A stretch of DNA of 64,000 nt from Epiperipatus broadwayi (GCA_028023455.1 JAQFVV010000230.1:622001-686000); one strand, 5' to 3'; counted from the first letter of the stretch, positions 1-11,916 are shown. Translations and numbers: made by a program. The notes: a model not told the origin generated them from the letters alone.

Positions 1-267
1 TTTATTTAAAAAAATTTTTGTATTAAAGTGTATATGAGAGAAGCTATTATAAGCAATATATATTAATCATGATTACTTAGTAATATTATTTGCTGGTTAC
101 TTTTCTCTAATTGTACACAGATTTATCCATTTATTTTTATTGCTTGCATTTTGTTATCAAAAAATATTAAATTTAATATTTATATATTATAAAGTTCAAA
201 TTATACGTTGCTAAAATAATAAGAAAATAATTGAATGGCTTTATTTTTTTGGAATTTGTAAAAAATT

Positions 268-353
268 TGAGTGCAGGAAGTACCAGAATAGGAACTGATC
301 TGAGGATCTTACACTCCTAAACTGGACATTCTACCAATTGCATTAAAACATAC
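268..353 (-). repeat. SINE family B, copy 1
   Basis: Read on the minus strand, this matches the window's commonest short repeat. It begins near 'tgcaattggtagaatg', runs through a 'taagatcctcagatc' block and ends at 'cttcctgcactcaaat'. Family B units are about 115 nt, begin like a tRNA gene ('tgcaatggtagagtgg') and usually end in 'gagcaataaact' followed by AT-rich sequence. This copy lacks the last ~30 nt. Confidence 0.75.
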
Positions 354-496
354 AGAGTGCAGTGCTAAATAATATATAATAGTTAGAGTGATAAACCTTT
401 CAGTGCTAACTGTATTAATGCAAAGCACTCTAATATCAAATGCAAAATCCAAAGCCACAATGGAAAATTTATTCCTCCATGTTATTCTATATTCCA

Positions 497-861
497 TTTT
501 TTATATAAAAAAATTATTTTCTGTACAATGCTTACATAACACCCTTCAACGTTAGCAGTTTTGATTGCCCATGCAATCTTCTTCAGAACTATAAAATATA
601 TATACACATATACAAACTATATAAAATATACAAATTATATAATTATTTAAAAGGATATATAAGTATATGTTTGTATATTTTTATGAATATATATATGTAT
701 GGGTTTTTTTTATTTATATAATTTGTATATTTTATTTAGTTTGTATATTTTTGTATATATATTTTATAGTTCTGAAGAAGATTGCAGGGGCAATCAAAAC
801 TGTTGATGTTGAAGGGTGTTATAAACGCGTTGTACAAAAAATATTTTTTTTAATAAAAAAC
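497..861. mobile_element. Foldback element I (MITE-like)
   Basis: Two inverted arms of about 110 bp face each other across an AT-rich centre. Both arms contain 'acacccttcaac', 'cagttttgattgccc' and 'gcaatcttcttcagaact' in the same order. The small open frame at 667-876 is only the AT-rich loop plus the right arm. The right arm carries a CTGAAGA / gattgc-gcaatc stem / AAAAC tract at 772-800 that parallels foldbacks J, K and Q. No coding capacity is seen; the target duplication was not resolved. Confidence 0.85.
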
Positions 862-1039
862 GGATTAATTAATTAATTAAGGTAATGCAAAAAAGGAAAA
901 AATAAGATTAAATTATTCTACATTCATATATATATATATATAATGGTTTCTTATTTTATAATGAATTCCTTGATAAAAATTCATGGAATGAGCTCTAAAT
1001 ATGAGCTTCTATAGTGAAATTGAGATGATGAATGTACTA

Positions 1040-1545
1040 ACAAAATGCTCCAAAAAGCCTTGAAAATCCAGTGCAATGAATATTCACTTTTCTACAAGAT
1101 ATTAAAAGTATCTATATCCACATGGATATTCAAATGTTTGATACTTCTGGTTCATTTGAACAGTAAAGATTGTTTATAAAATGTATGTGCAGTGAGGGGA
1201 AGGGGGTGATGTGATTTTCTGCACTGATAAATGGTTATATAGTAGTAGAGGTGAAATTATGAATGAGTTGATGCAAAAAGTTTAGAAAATACATATCTAT
1301 AATGCAATGACCGTTTACCTTTCTACAACGTGTAGATATAAATCAATTTCCATCTTATTTGAGAAATGTGTAACATAAGATTTTTAGCTGGCACATGAGT
1401 ATTGTAATTCAAATATTTGGCATTTCTAGCTTATCTGAATTTGTGAAATATATGCATAGTAATAGAGGGTAGTCTGATATTCTACCCATATGGGTAGTTG
1501 CCATGTGGTGGATGAAGTTGAGGTAAAGGATGCATTGTTAAAAAA
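1040..1545. repeat. Dispersed repeat family L, copy 1
   Basis: This shares ordered blocks with 7940-8350: 'cttttctacaagatattaaaa', then a spaced 'ttgtttataaaatgtatgtg', a G-rich 'gagggg' block and 'tttctgcactgataaatgg'. A second, more diverged unit may follow at about 1290-1540. No protein or tRNA similarity is recognised. Confidence 0.55.
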
Positions 1546-1959
1546 CAACAACTTAAAATTAAATTATGGTACCTTCATACTGTTTTGATCATTGAATCTA
1601 TATCTTCTAAAGATAGCAAAGGATTAAATTATAGGTTTAGATTCTATAGAAGTTTGATTTTAACCCAACAGTGGTGAGCACAACATTTTTTATTTACATT
1701 TGGCACATCAAAATTTAAGATTGATCAATATGAATTGTTAGGAATTTTGCACTCCAACTAATAATAGTTAGACATTTGTTTACTGACAATTACTGAAGAA
1801 GCGATTAAATTTGTTATGGGTCTCCTATGGAAAGAAAAATTTTATGTCTGTTTATGATTTAAAAATCCCCAGGTGTTTATTTAACTTAGACTCAAAAGTC
1901 AGGTCAAGAATAAAACAGCCAGATCAATATGCTAACTATTATATCATGATATCCTCACT

Positions 1960-2022
1960 TTCAATATCCATTGATTACTCTGGCTTGTACTGAGTGGTCC
2001 TACTGTATGGAGAAGTGTTGCC
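1960..2022. repeat. Family D fragment (one arm only)
   Basis: A short piece of the family D arm, with 'atccattgattactctggc', 'tgtactgagtgg' and 'ctactgtatggagaa'. Both the hairpin partner and the tail are missing, so this is a truncated relic. Confidence 0.75.
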
Positions 2023-2097
2023 TCTTTTAAAGACAACTATATATATATATATATATAATGTTTTTATAGTTACATGGTGTAAATAAAATAATTTTTT

Positions 2098-2427
2098 GAT
2101 TAAACCATGTGTTAGTTTTGATTAATTCACAACGTTCGATGAAATATCCGCCATTGTCAAAGTTAATTTTTCAAAGGAAAAATGTTAGATCTCAAATAGT
2201 AATGAGATTGAGTGTGAGATAAAGAATGAGATTGAGTGAAGTAGTTGAGCATTGGCATATTCTGAATGCTCAACTACTTCATATTCAATCTCATTCTTTA
2301 TTTCACACTCAATCTCATTACTACTTGACATCTAACAGTTTTTCTTTGAAATGCTAACCTTGACAATGGCGGATACTATTTCGGCAAAATTTTGGGAATT
2401 AATCAAAACAAACACATGGTTAAATCC
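2098..2427. mobile_element. Foldback element F, near-perfect palindrome
   Basis: About 330 bp of almost uninterrupted palindrome. The outer ends read 'gattaaaccatgtgtta' on the left and, on the opposite strand, 'gatttaaccatgtgttt' on the right. Inner arms include 'ccgccattgtcaa', 'aatgagattgagtgtgaga' and 'gaatgagattgagtg', around a short centre at 'gagcattggcatattc'. Few mismatches separate the arms, which suggests recent insertion or gene conversion between arms. TA-repeat tracts lie just outside both ends, so a target duplication cannot be distinguished. Confidence 0.9.
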
Positions 2428-2465
2428 AATATATATATATGTAATATTACTTTTTCCTTTTATGT

Positions 2466-2711
2466 AATTTTATTTAACAAATATTTTTAATGTCCATGAC
2501 CGAAAAGGTATTCTTAAGATATGAAATAGTTGCTTCTTCTTAGGTATTGCTAAGTGATGTATGTAGTTCATCAGAATCACAGCTATGATTCTGGTGAATT
2601 ATACTGAGAGTTCACGCAGCTGTATCTAAGAAGAAGTAACTATTTCGTAAGAAGAAAGTAAAAAAAAATCTTTTCGGTGGCAGTATAAACGTTTTGCTAA
2701 ATCAAATTATA
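2466..2711. mobile_element. Foldback element G
   Basis: A second palindrome, about 40 bp from F. The arms share 'gaaatagttgcttcttctta' (one mismatch), 'ccgaaaag' and an outer AT-rich 'ttatttaacaaa' block. The centre is a short hairpin around 'cagaatcacagctatgattctg'-type sequence at about 2570-2600. No coding capacity. The arms are less similar than those of F, so it is probably older. Confidence 0.8.
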
Positions 2712-3199
2712 TATATATTTTCATTTTATCAAATATTATTTGTGTTTAATAGCTTTAAAATAATTTTGGCTGCTCGTTAATTTGTCAGGGCATCGCATTG
2801 CAAAAAAGACAATTCTGTGCCAAGGCACAGCACTGGAGAACACCCTAAAATATAAGAATTGAAAACTAGATTGGGCCTTGGATAAAAATATGAATCTATT
2901 TGCCCAAGATCTTTTCACTCAAATATGAGTTAATCAATATTAATATGGAGTTGGATAAATGTTGCAAAGTTATCACGTGATAGCAAGAAAGAGGGCTGAA
3001 GAACTTATAAATTGAGAAAAATGAGCAATTACAAATAGCTTTTTAGGAATATTAATAATATTTCTTAGTCATTTATTAGATTAGAGATTACTCATTTAAT
3101 AAATAATATTTCTGTAGTGTAATTTTCATTACAATATTGTCAAGTATCAAAGTTGTGAGGGCAGGAAGTTTGACACATTTCAATTAAACTGTGATAATT

Positions 3200-3420
3200 G
3201 GCTATATATATATTGAACAATGATAAAGATATGTGAGAGATTGTGATCTGGGACAACTGATGAGTGCTGGTTCAACATGAAATATGCATCTTGGAGATTA
3301 TACATCTTTTTCACATGTCTTTAGCCATGTTTATGATTACATCCCTGCACAAGATGTTAAAAGTAGACAGAAACCAGTCCCTACCTTATGTTAGAGCGGT
3401 GTATTTTAGGTGAATGTGTT
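3200..3420. repeat. Partial family M followed by partial family L
   Basis: 3225-3345 resembles the M repeats at 28.7-29.9 kb ('actgatgagtgctggttcaa', then 'ttttcacatgt'). 3345-3420 then resembles family L ('acaagatgttaaaagtag', 'ccagtccctacctt'). The junction is a mosaic of truncated repeats. Nothing is identified from 3420 to 3690. Confidence 0.5.
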
Positions 3421-3691
3421 TTATTACTTTTTATATATGATTCTGAAACGTGAATGCTTAACTGAAGAGCTTCAGACCGCTGTTTAACATCTGATTGGCT
3501 GTTGGAGAAACAACAGTAGGCGCATGTGCAAGACTAGCAACCTTTCAATTTATTACTAATTTAATAACAACATGTGATTTAGAAAAATATAAAGAAATAT
3601 AGAGAGCTTTAAAATATAAATAACAAAGAGGAATCAAAAGCAAAATATATGATCAGAGAATAGACAAATATTCTTGAAAAAAGAACCTGCC

Positions 3692-3782
3692 CAGTTTAGC
3701 GCAATTAATAAAACATCCGATTTGAAATCGGGAGGCCCAATTACGGCACTCGCAATTGTGGGCTCAAACTTTTGAACCGAAT
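3692..3782 (+). pseudogene. tRNA-Ser(TGA)-like sequence, degenerate
   Basis: A box-A-like 'tagcgcaatta' at 3697-3707 is followed by a good anticodon arm: a 5-bp stem (3716-3720 with 3728-3732, one G-T pair) closing the 7-nt loop 'tttgaaa', with TGA in the anticodon position. A long variable region follows, then 'gggctcaaactttt', a poor box B. The T arm and acceptor stem do not close convincingly, so this is more likely a tRNA-derived relic (SINE head or pseudogene) than a working tRNA gene. Confidence 0.35.
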
Positions 3783-3799
3783 GAGAAATAAATCCATTC

Positions 3800-6700
3800 G
3801 CCTCTTTTTTTATATATTGAAAAAAAGAGAGACTGTAATGGAATTGAGCTGTATGTGATACGAGAAAAATTATCTTGATCTATAACTAAAAAGTATAGAA
3901 TGGATTTCGAAACGTAAAAATTCTAGAAAAGGGGCAAATGTGAAACAAATAGATAAGAAACTTTTACTGGAGTGATTTGGAGAAAGAAGCTATGGATAGG
4001 AGAAGTAAAACTGGAGAGATCTTTATCCTGCAAGGATCGATAATGATTAAAAATAGTGATGATAATGATAAATTAAATTTAAAAAATAAAATATACATAA
4101 AATTATTTATTGACTTCCAGAAGTGAAAACTATATTTAGAAACGTGAAATTTCCTTAATTAATTTGTTTACGATTAAAATATAAATAGTAATGTAAACAT
4201 CGGGAAAATATTTTAAGCAGAAGTTTATTAGATTACTTTCTGCTTTTTTGAATTGATAAAAATTAAACCCTGTTTTAAGATGATGAAAAGAGTTATTTCT
4301 TTCAGCTGGAAGATCAATAACTCAAACTGAATAATAATTTCTAAAAAAAAAGTTAGGAGACTTTAAATATTTGCAGATATTATAAATCTGATTCTAACAA
4401 TTTTCTTTTTTATTAAAATATAAGAATTGAAATAGAAAATTTAAACAAGAAGACCTGTATATTAAATAAAACATTAATCCTTGATACAGAGAATAATATA
4501 CGCTAGTATGAAATCAGGGCTAGGATTTTTAGCACACATTGCTTTAAATTTGATTGTTAAAAGAATATGCTTATGTTTTAAAAGAAAGATAAAACGAGGA
4601 TGAACATTAGTACAGCCACTTATTTACGAGTATGACTACCCCAAATCCAAGAGAAAACATATAGATAAATGGGTCTTTGAAAATGTGTACAATTGCGAGT
4701 ATTAATTAGATGGTTTAAAGCCTATGAAAGGGTAAAGTAAAATAAATTGGGAGACAATATTTATTTTATCCCCACTGCTATTTATGGTATATTTACAGCA
4801 TTAGGGAATGTGGAAATAAGACTTCAGTTGATATATATAGAGATACAATATCATAAGAATATACAATAAAACAAAACACCATATATAAAAAATAACAGCT
4901 ACAGCTAGTCTACTGTATGACTGCCAACTTGGTTAATTCCATATTTTGTTATATATATGTATATCATCATTAATATCAATCTATTACATGATAAAGATCT
5001 GTCTGAGTTTAGTCCAGTTTTTCAATCCATAGCTTCTTTTCTTCACATCATACCAACAAACTTTCTTTTTTCATCCATCCTTCTCACATGTGGTCTCTTT
5101 CGAGGTCTTTTGCAATATTTTGATATCTCGTTTAAGATTTAAACTATTCACCTACTATCATTTTTTCTAGTAATATGTCCAGCCTATATCTATTTTGTTT
5201 TCTTAATTCTTTTAATGATGTCAATAATATCTATTTGTTTTCTCATCACATTGTTTTGTTTCTGATCCCTTTTTGTAACTCACAAGCTAAGTATCACATC
5301 TTTATAAACATATATTTGATTATAAGTATTTTTCTATTGCCATTTTAAAGAGGAAAATATGTGAGTATTGTCTTAGATAAAAGTATAAGTTTGAAAAAAA
5401 AAATGTTAATTTAATAGGAATAAAAGAAAAAAATTAGCAATATTTATATTATAAGTTAATGAGAAAACTTGTTTAGCATCAGAGATTATCATTTAGTAGT
5501 AATTGATAGTTTTTTAGCATCATCAAAAGCTAAAAGTTACCTCTGATTACATGGATATACTTGCCTCATTAATATTTAATTCAGTATATATGTATGTTAA
5601 TTCTAATATATATATAAGCATCAGATGATAAAGATATATATATATTGAAAAGGTTAAGCATAAGAATTATAAACAGATGTATATATTTAGAAATTGGGAT
5701 AAGTTAGAAAAGAGAGTACTTGAAAAAATAAAAATAAACCTTAGCAGAATTAATAAAAACGACATACTGTAATTAGGAGTCCAATACTAATTTATAATAG
5801 ATATGATATATGTGTTGTTGTTTTTTATATAAAAATAGAAATTTCGGGTTTAACATACACTAATGTGTAGCATATTTAAGGAAGAGAATAATGGATATTT
5901 GAAAGAAAAAAATCTGAGAAAAATTGGAATATATGAACTAATTGAATTTCCTGCATACTCTATATAACATCGTAAAGCTAATAATATGATTAAACAGTGC
6001 ACATGTAAATGGGTGATTACCATCTGATTAAGAATTACTAATAATATATTGATAATAATAAGAACTAATAGAAAGAGTTGGAATGTTTGACTTTTAGTAT
6101 GAACATGGTGAAAAATAAGTTAAAGTTTTCTAGTAGATTGACACATGAATAAGAATGGAATGAAACAATTTTTAATTGGCTAATTTGAAAAAGGAGAGAA
6201 GGTGATGCTTTAAAAGAATGGCAATCAGCTGTTTAATACTAATCTTTATTTTCTGTACACATTTAAAAAGTGGGATGAGCAAACAAACATACAGGGCTAG
6301 ATAATTGTGAGGATTGGAATAAAGAGATACATAGAATTTTTAATTAATAAAAAAAATGAAATAAAAAATATGAGAGGCAAAACAATACTATGATCATACT
6401 AGAATATGCAACACTTTAAGGATAAATATATATTTATGATAATGAGTAGGATAATAATTTACTATTTAAAAGATGAGCAGGCTGTTTGAAATCAGGATGA
6501 GAAAGATGATAAGATAGAACGTATAAATAGAAAATGTGACATTGTGTCACAGTGAAAGATGATTGGTTCTCTCTCCAAGCTACCAACAGTACATATTTGC
6601 TCCAAAAATGTCTAAGGTATTAGCATGTCATAATCATGAGTTAAGACATAATATATGGCAGTGTGTTTCCATATTCATGAATCATTTTTATGCTTCCCTA

Positions 6701-7935
6701 CCATCACAAAATCTTGCAAACTATTTTAATTCAAGGCTATACTGCTATTTTCAGTATAAATTATTTTAAAATGTTTCAACAAGTCAACTCATTTTAAACA
6801 AAATTTAATGCATCGTCCCTTCATAATTTAAAATACAAAACCCACTGACACATTTTATGTCGTAACTTATGATTCAGAAACATTAATAACTTAAAATTTT
6901 TATGATGAATACCATAAACTATAATTTTCCATAATACATCTGTTGATTTAAGGATAGGCATAATGTGTGTTATTAAGGAGAAGTTAACAGTAAAAGCTGA
7001 TAAAAGCTTTTAAAATGAAAGGAATAAAGTTATAGATGTTGGGAAAATAAAGGCAGAGAGCAGAATTTAAAATTATTAACATTCCTACAATTTGTTAAAT
7101 AGGAAATAACAACAACAAAAACAACAGATATGTATCATTAAATATTTGAAAAAGAATAATTTTATAATGTTTACTGAAAAATAAAATTATAAGAAAATAT
7201 TTTAAGTATTTATTAAAAATAACATTTTAAATTCTTTTTACAGTGTTCTGATAAGGAAAGTCTTATAATCATAAAAAAATCAAACAGTAATGATTTTCAA
7301 ATAGATACTTATTGTTTTTTCTTTTCAAATAAATGATTTGACTGAGTACATCAAATTTTCAAGTTTGAATTTGAATACTAGGTCAAGGCAATATAAGTAA
7401 ATTGACTAAACACCATGTCACAAAATGTTTTATATTTGTTGGTAAATGAGTCTCTATCTGCTATTAATTTCACATTACAAGCATATAGATAATGTTTGGG
7501 GAGGGGGGATCCTGACAGATATTTTAAATGTTTTCTCTAGCTAAGCATTTATCCCAAAGCTTCTTGAGGAATTGGCAATCCTCATTATTTATAACTTACA
7601 AGCTTAAGAGTATAGAGTCATGTGATCTATGACTCTTATTTTGACTATTTAATGTTTAATTAAACTTTGTAATCAATTAGAAGAATCATGATGGAGGCAA
7701 GGTAATGTTTGTGAATCATTATTACCCCAATTTGATCTATGTAGACCTGTCTGTAAAAACTTCAAATGCTTCTTTCTTTTCCCACTTTTTTTATTTCACT
7801 TTCTAATGTGTTTATGAAAGTTCATTATGTAATGTCTAGTACACCATGCAGATGATCTAGGTTCAAATACAGACAGTTTTGAGATTTTTATTTCGGATAG
7901 ATAATTTATAGCCAGCCAAAGTAGCACTTACTTGT
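3800..7935. other. AT-rich DNA without identified genes
   Basis: Long AT-rich tract with many stops in all frames. The open frames at 4957-5142 and 6563-6769 have no recognisable domain and the composition expected of random AT-rich sequence. The only coding-like trace is the possible reverse-transcriptase relic at 4510-4740, listed separately. Confidence 0.6.
4510..4740 (+). pseudogene. Possible non-LTR reverse-transcriptase C-terminal relic
   Basis: One frame reads 'AHIALNLIVKRICLCF', then after a stop 'TLVQPLIYEYDYPKSK'. The spacing and hydrophobic pattern recall the region of non-LTR reverse transcriptases where a run of K/R/I/L precedes 'LLYGCETWT'. Key residues are replaced and stops are present. 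The match is weak and rests on pattern alone. Confidence 0.3.
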
Positions 7936-7939
7936 TGGT

Positions 7940-8350
7940 TAGTCAATAGATATTTAGCAAACCTCGTAAGATGTAAGTAATTTTTAAACCATTTTGAAAA
8001 GCAAAGATTTATGAAATTTAATGCATAGTGAGAGAGGGCAAGTTGACTTTCTGCAATAATGGTTGATTGTGAGGTGGGGGGAGTTAAGATAAGAGATGCA
8101 CTATGAATATCAAAAAATTTGAAATATATATCTACTGCCCAATGATTGGTTGCTTTTCTACAAGATATTAAAAATAGTTGAAACCCGGTCCCTATCTTGC
8201 ATGAGAGTGATATAGCGAAAGTTATCACACTTTCATCATGGATGTGGAGATTCAGGTGTTGATTACTTCACCTAAAGAGCAAGAATTGTTTACAAAATTC
8301 ATATGTGGTGAGAGAAGATAGTATGATCTTTTATACTGCTGAATGGTTGC
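7940..8350. repeat. Dispersed repeat family L, copy 2
   Basis: Second copy of the repeat at 1040-1545. Shared blocks include 'cttttctacaagatattaaaa', a G-rich 'gaggtgggggga' segment, 'tttctgcaataatgg' and 'ttgtttacaaaattcatatgtg'. The 121-codon minus-strand frame at 7863-8228 lies within it and shows no recognisable protein. Confidence 0.55.
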
Positions 8351-8380
8351 AATATGGGAACGTTCGGTCGATTGTAACAT

Positions 8381-8660
8381 ACCACTAATGATCACATGAT
8401 TACAATTTCCTATGCTTATACAAGCTCCTAAAACAGTAGCAAACTCTCCATATAGTAGTGCCACCCAGTGCAAGCCTTAGTAATCATTAGCTGCAAGAAG
8501 GCTCCTCAGTGCTGAATGCCACAAGCAAGAAACTAATCTGTAGATATTGGATAATAAACAGTAGATAGAGATATTATGCACAAACCTTCTTGCATCCATT
8601 AATTACTCTGGCTTGCACTGAGTGGCACTACTGTGGGAGGCAGTTTGCTACTGTTATAAT
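8381..8660 (-). mobile_element. Family D element with 11-bp target duplication
   Basis: Reads inward from the D tail ('accactaatgatcacatgat') on the left. It has both arms ('ctccatatagtagtgccac' and, inverted, 'actgagtggcactactgt') and a central 'ctgaatgccacaagcaagaaac' tract. It is flanked by the exact direct repeat 'gattgtaacat' at 8370-8380 and 8661-8671, which defines the ends. The minus-strand open frame at 8252-8473 overlaps it and is not a gene. Confidence 0.85.
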
Positions 8661-8674
8661 GATTGTAACATGAA

Positions 8675-9465
8675 AAAGTTGAAATGAGAGGTATTCAGAC
8701 AAAAACAAAATTATTTGAATACATCACCTTAACTTTTGTTTACATCTTAAGTTCTAGTATTTGGACTAGTATATGTTTTTGTATTATTATATATATGAAA
8801 CACATTTTTAAAAAAATCTAAAACAAATTTTTTTATGCCATTTTACTATCCTGTTGTCTATAAGTCATCTTTCAGTCAAGCAATTAATAGGTTGGATAAT
8901 AATAAAGCAGAAAAGATTATGAAAATATGGCTGACGTTTAGACTGCAAAAGTGCACAGACTTTTCTGAAATTTCTGCTGAATTACTAAAAAGCTTAGAAT
9001 AATATGAAGCTCATAATACACAATATATGTTCATATTCATAAAAGTGGCCAATAGATTATCTTTTAGCAGTTACATTTTTCTTACATACTAAAGTATTAC
9101 TTAAGATAGTGGTGAAAATATTGAATTAATATAAGTAAGAGATTAGACATGTTATATGAAAGATTTGAAAAAAGAATTAATAAATTACTATGCATTTAGA
9201 ATGCTTACAGATGCTGTTATCCAATTGGGTGATTAATTTCTTGAGAAAGCATGTGATATTCAAAATCACATTTGATAGGTTGAAAGTTTTAATTCAAGCT
9301 CTCTAGTCTGCCATTCTAAACACTGCATTAAAATGCACAAATCAGGACTACTATTGAGATATATAGGAAGAAAACGAATAATTGAGAGACTATTTATTAG
9401 TGTTTATCTGAAATCTTATGGAAATTGCAGAGTACTTATAATTACATCTTAGACTATATTCATCA
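8675..9465. other. AT-rich DNA, nothing identified
   Basis: No open frame above 60 codons, no recognised repeat and no RNA gene were found. The short segment 9290-9345 has a faint resemblance to SINE-like sequence ('cactgcattaaaatgc') but is too short to assign. Confidence 0.5.
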
Positions 9466-9469
9466 TTTA

Positions 9470-9965
9470 GTTTTAATTTTTAATTTTTTTTTTTTAATGC
9501 CAAACTTTATATAAACTTTTCAAATACATTTGATTGTCAGTAATAAAATACAGTTTAGTAAATAACACATTTTAAGTAATATTATTCTCAACTCTTCTTC
9601 AGGTATCACTAGCTTGATTAGTGACAGTACTTAATTGAAATTAGGATTTTTAGATTTACAAATGTTGAATTTCCAGTGACCCTCTAACTAACTAGGCCAT
9701 TCTGTCAAAATCCTAAGGGTTAGAGGGTCACTTTGCATTCATTGTGCACAAATCTAAAGTTCAATGATTCAATTCTAAGCTAGTATTATCCTTGGTCAAG
9801 ACAGCAATAACTGAAGAATAAAGAAGGATGATCCTACTCAAATTGTTGTGTTATGCACTAATCTGTGTGGCATTAATGGCAGTAGAATATATTTAAATAG
9901 GTTAAATTTTTGTAAAAAAAATACATCTAACAATTAAAATTAGAGATGGAAATAGTTCAACATAT
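9470..9965. mobile_element. Foldback element C, copy 1
   Basis: The left arm contains 'aacttttcaaatacattt' and 'tctcaactcttcttcaggt'; the right arm carries diverged reverse complements. The innermost stem is perfect: 'agtgaccctctaac' at 9675-9688 against its complement at 9719-9732. The same arm sequences recur in two more elements at 17.9 and 22.7 kb, which defines the family. No coding capacity. Confidence 0.75.
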
Positions 9966-10114
9966 AATTACAAGTAATTTATTATTATATTAATATTCTA
10001 CAAACAATGATTATAGAAAACGATTATTTATTAAATATTTTGAAAGAGGGGTGCAGATTGGGGGATATCTATTGAGAATTTGTTCATTTTCCATTTTGGA
10101 TAATACTATTTGCT

Positions 10115-10214
10115 TTTTTTTATTATTATGTGTCAAAGCATTGACCGGGAAGCAAATCCAGGCCAGCTGCTTGGAAGACAGCTATGCTAACCACTAGGCC
10201 GCCAACGCTTGAAC
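10115..10214 (-). mobile_element. tRNA-Gly-derived SINE (family A), 13-bp target duplication
   Basis: On the minus strand the first ~72 nt closely follow eukaryotic tRNA-Gly(TCC): 'gcgttggcggcctagtggtt' head, a 5-bp anticodon stem with loop 'cttccaa' (anticodon TCC), and box B-like 'ggatttgcttcccgg'. A short tail 'tttgacacataataat' and an A-rich end follow. The insertion is flanked by identical 'aatactatttgct' at 10102-10114 and 10215-10227. The lost acceptor pairing and the A-rich tail argue for a retroposed SINE rather than a functional tRNA gene. Confidence 0.9.
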
Positions 10215-10229
10215 AATACTATTTGCTAT

Positions 10230-11575
10230 TACTAACAATAATATCACATAACTTTCAATTGATAAAAGCAAAAGTCAGAAATCAGTTGGTCTGAAGTGAG
10301 ATTTTACTACCTTGTGTCCATTGATTATTCACACTTACAGAAGATGGTTTTAGAATAGTTTGAAGATAACTGCTAATAATAAGATTAAGTACTCTACTTC
10401 TTCATTTTTTAAAAAAATAAATAGGTACACATAAAGTCTTTATGACCTGAATAGCACTGGTTGCTAAGAAACTATTAGGATTTAAAATCAATTTTCCAAA
10501 GAAAAGAAATTTAACTGAAATGAAAAATGATTACAAGTTTTTTTGGAAAGGAAGATGAGCGATTCGAAAGCATTTTCTGTGAGATTTAATTTGGTCATTA
10601 TTTGTTTTTGAACTTCCTAGATATGTGAAAAGCTAGTGATATTAAAAGTTGTTTACACAGTGGTATATATGCCATTTTATTAATACTTATATTCATCACA
10701 ATCAAACAATATGACTATTGTATAAAAAAGAGAAACATTAAAATAATATAAAACACTATTTCCAAGCACTTTCAATTCATTTGAGTCCTTATAAAGGCTG
10801 TATAAAAATCGTTATACTCTACTAAGTGATAAACTCGAACATTTTATTATATCGGTCAGGAACAACTAATCAGAAAACTGGTTAACTTTGCATTAATAGT
10901 GTCAGAAGAATTTTTATAGCATATGACTCCAATTGATCTTACTTTATAATAACAGAAGTATTGGATTTATTATAATGCTTATATTCCTAAATAAGATTCA
11001 ATGAATTTAAAGAAGAAAAAACCATTTATTTCTTGTTTTATAGCATTATTGAATCAAGATCATTAAAAAACTGATTTTTTTTTCTAATTGGAGAATTTAA
11101 TGTATACTATATATTGGCAGAAATAGAAAAAATTGTTCCAAAGCTACTGAAAATAAAACTCAAATAGTCTACTGACTTTGAATTTTTGTACAACACATGA
11201 ATTGACTATCACAAACATTTTATTTAGATAGAAAAATCATTATTAAGAAATATGGATGGATATCTTGAAACAATGGTATGTAATAGGTTACATTATACTT
11301 AGTAGTCATATTTAAAAAAAAATTCATAATACACAATGTTTACAAGAACAATCAGATCGTAGACTAGCACATTCCAATCACATTTGTATAAAATTGAAAT
11401 GTAAAATTCAACAATTGATAAAAAGGTCTGTAATGATTTGTGGATTAAAACTAAGTGACATTCACTGTCCACAGTTGCTTACTTTTTTGACATATTGAAA
11501 ATAATGAATGAACCTGTAAAATGATGTAATGATGCTATTAAATGTATAATTGATCCTTTTTTATAAGATATCAAT
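10230..11575. other. AT-rich DNA, nothing identified
   Basis: No open frame above the reporting size, no recognised repeat and no RNA gene. The composition is uniform AT-rich background. Confidence 0.5.
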
Positions 11576-11589
11576 GATATTTTGAACAG

Positions 11590-11916
11590 GCAAAACTCTC
11601 TATACGTATTGCCACTCAGTGCAAACCGAGTAATCAATTAATGCCAGAAGGCTTGTGCATAAAATCCCATTTAGTGCCTATTCATCCAATATCCCAAGAC
11701 TAGTTTCTGGCTTGTGGTCTTCATCAGTGAGGAGTCTTGGCCAGAAACTAGTCTGGGGATATTAGATGAGTAGGAACTAGATGGGAGATTTTATGCCCAA
11801 GCCTTCTGCCATCCATTGATTACTCTGGCTTGCAGTGAGTGGCAATACATATAGAGTTTTGCATGTTTGAATAACAGTTATGAGCAATAATAAGAAATTG
11901 TGAACATGTGATGTTT
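11590..11916 (+). mobile_element. Family D element with 12-bp target duplication
   Basis: Begins 'gcaaaactctctatacgtat', then the left arm, then a centre where 'cagactagtttctggcttgt'-type sequence folds against its own complement, then the right arm ending 'gagttttgcatg'. The D tail ('gttatgagcaataataag' to 'catgtgatgttta') follows only on the right. Flanks are 'tattttgaacag' (11578-11589) and 'tattctgaacag' (11917-11928), matching at 11 of 12 positions. The one-sided tail shows the element has a polarity, unlike a simple MITE. Confidence 0.9.

Noticed and set aside
667-876. 69-codon hydrophobic frame resembling a membrane peptide
   Set aside because: Made of the AT-rich loop and right arm of foldback I; Phe/Tyr/Ile richness is what AT-rich DNA encodes.
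3692-3782. Functional tRNA-Ser gene
   Set aside because: The T arm and acceptor stem do not pair adequately and the box B is poor, so only a tRNA-like relic is claimed.
10137-10208. Functional tRNA-Gly(TCC) gene on the minus strand
   Set aside because: Close to the real tRNA, but it carries a SINE-like tail and flanking 13-bp duplications, and two other copies share the tail; retroposition explains it better.
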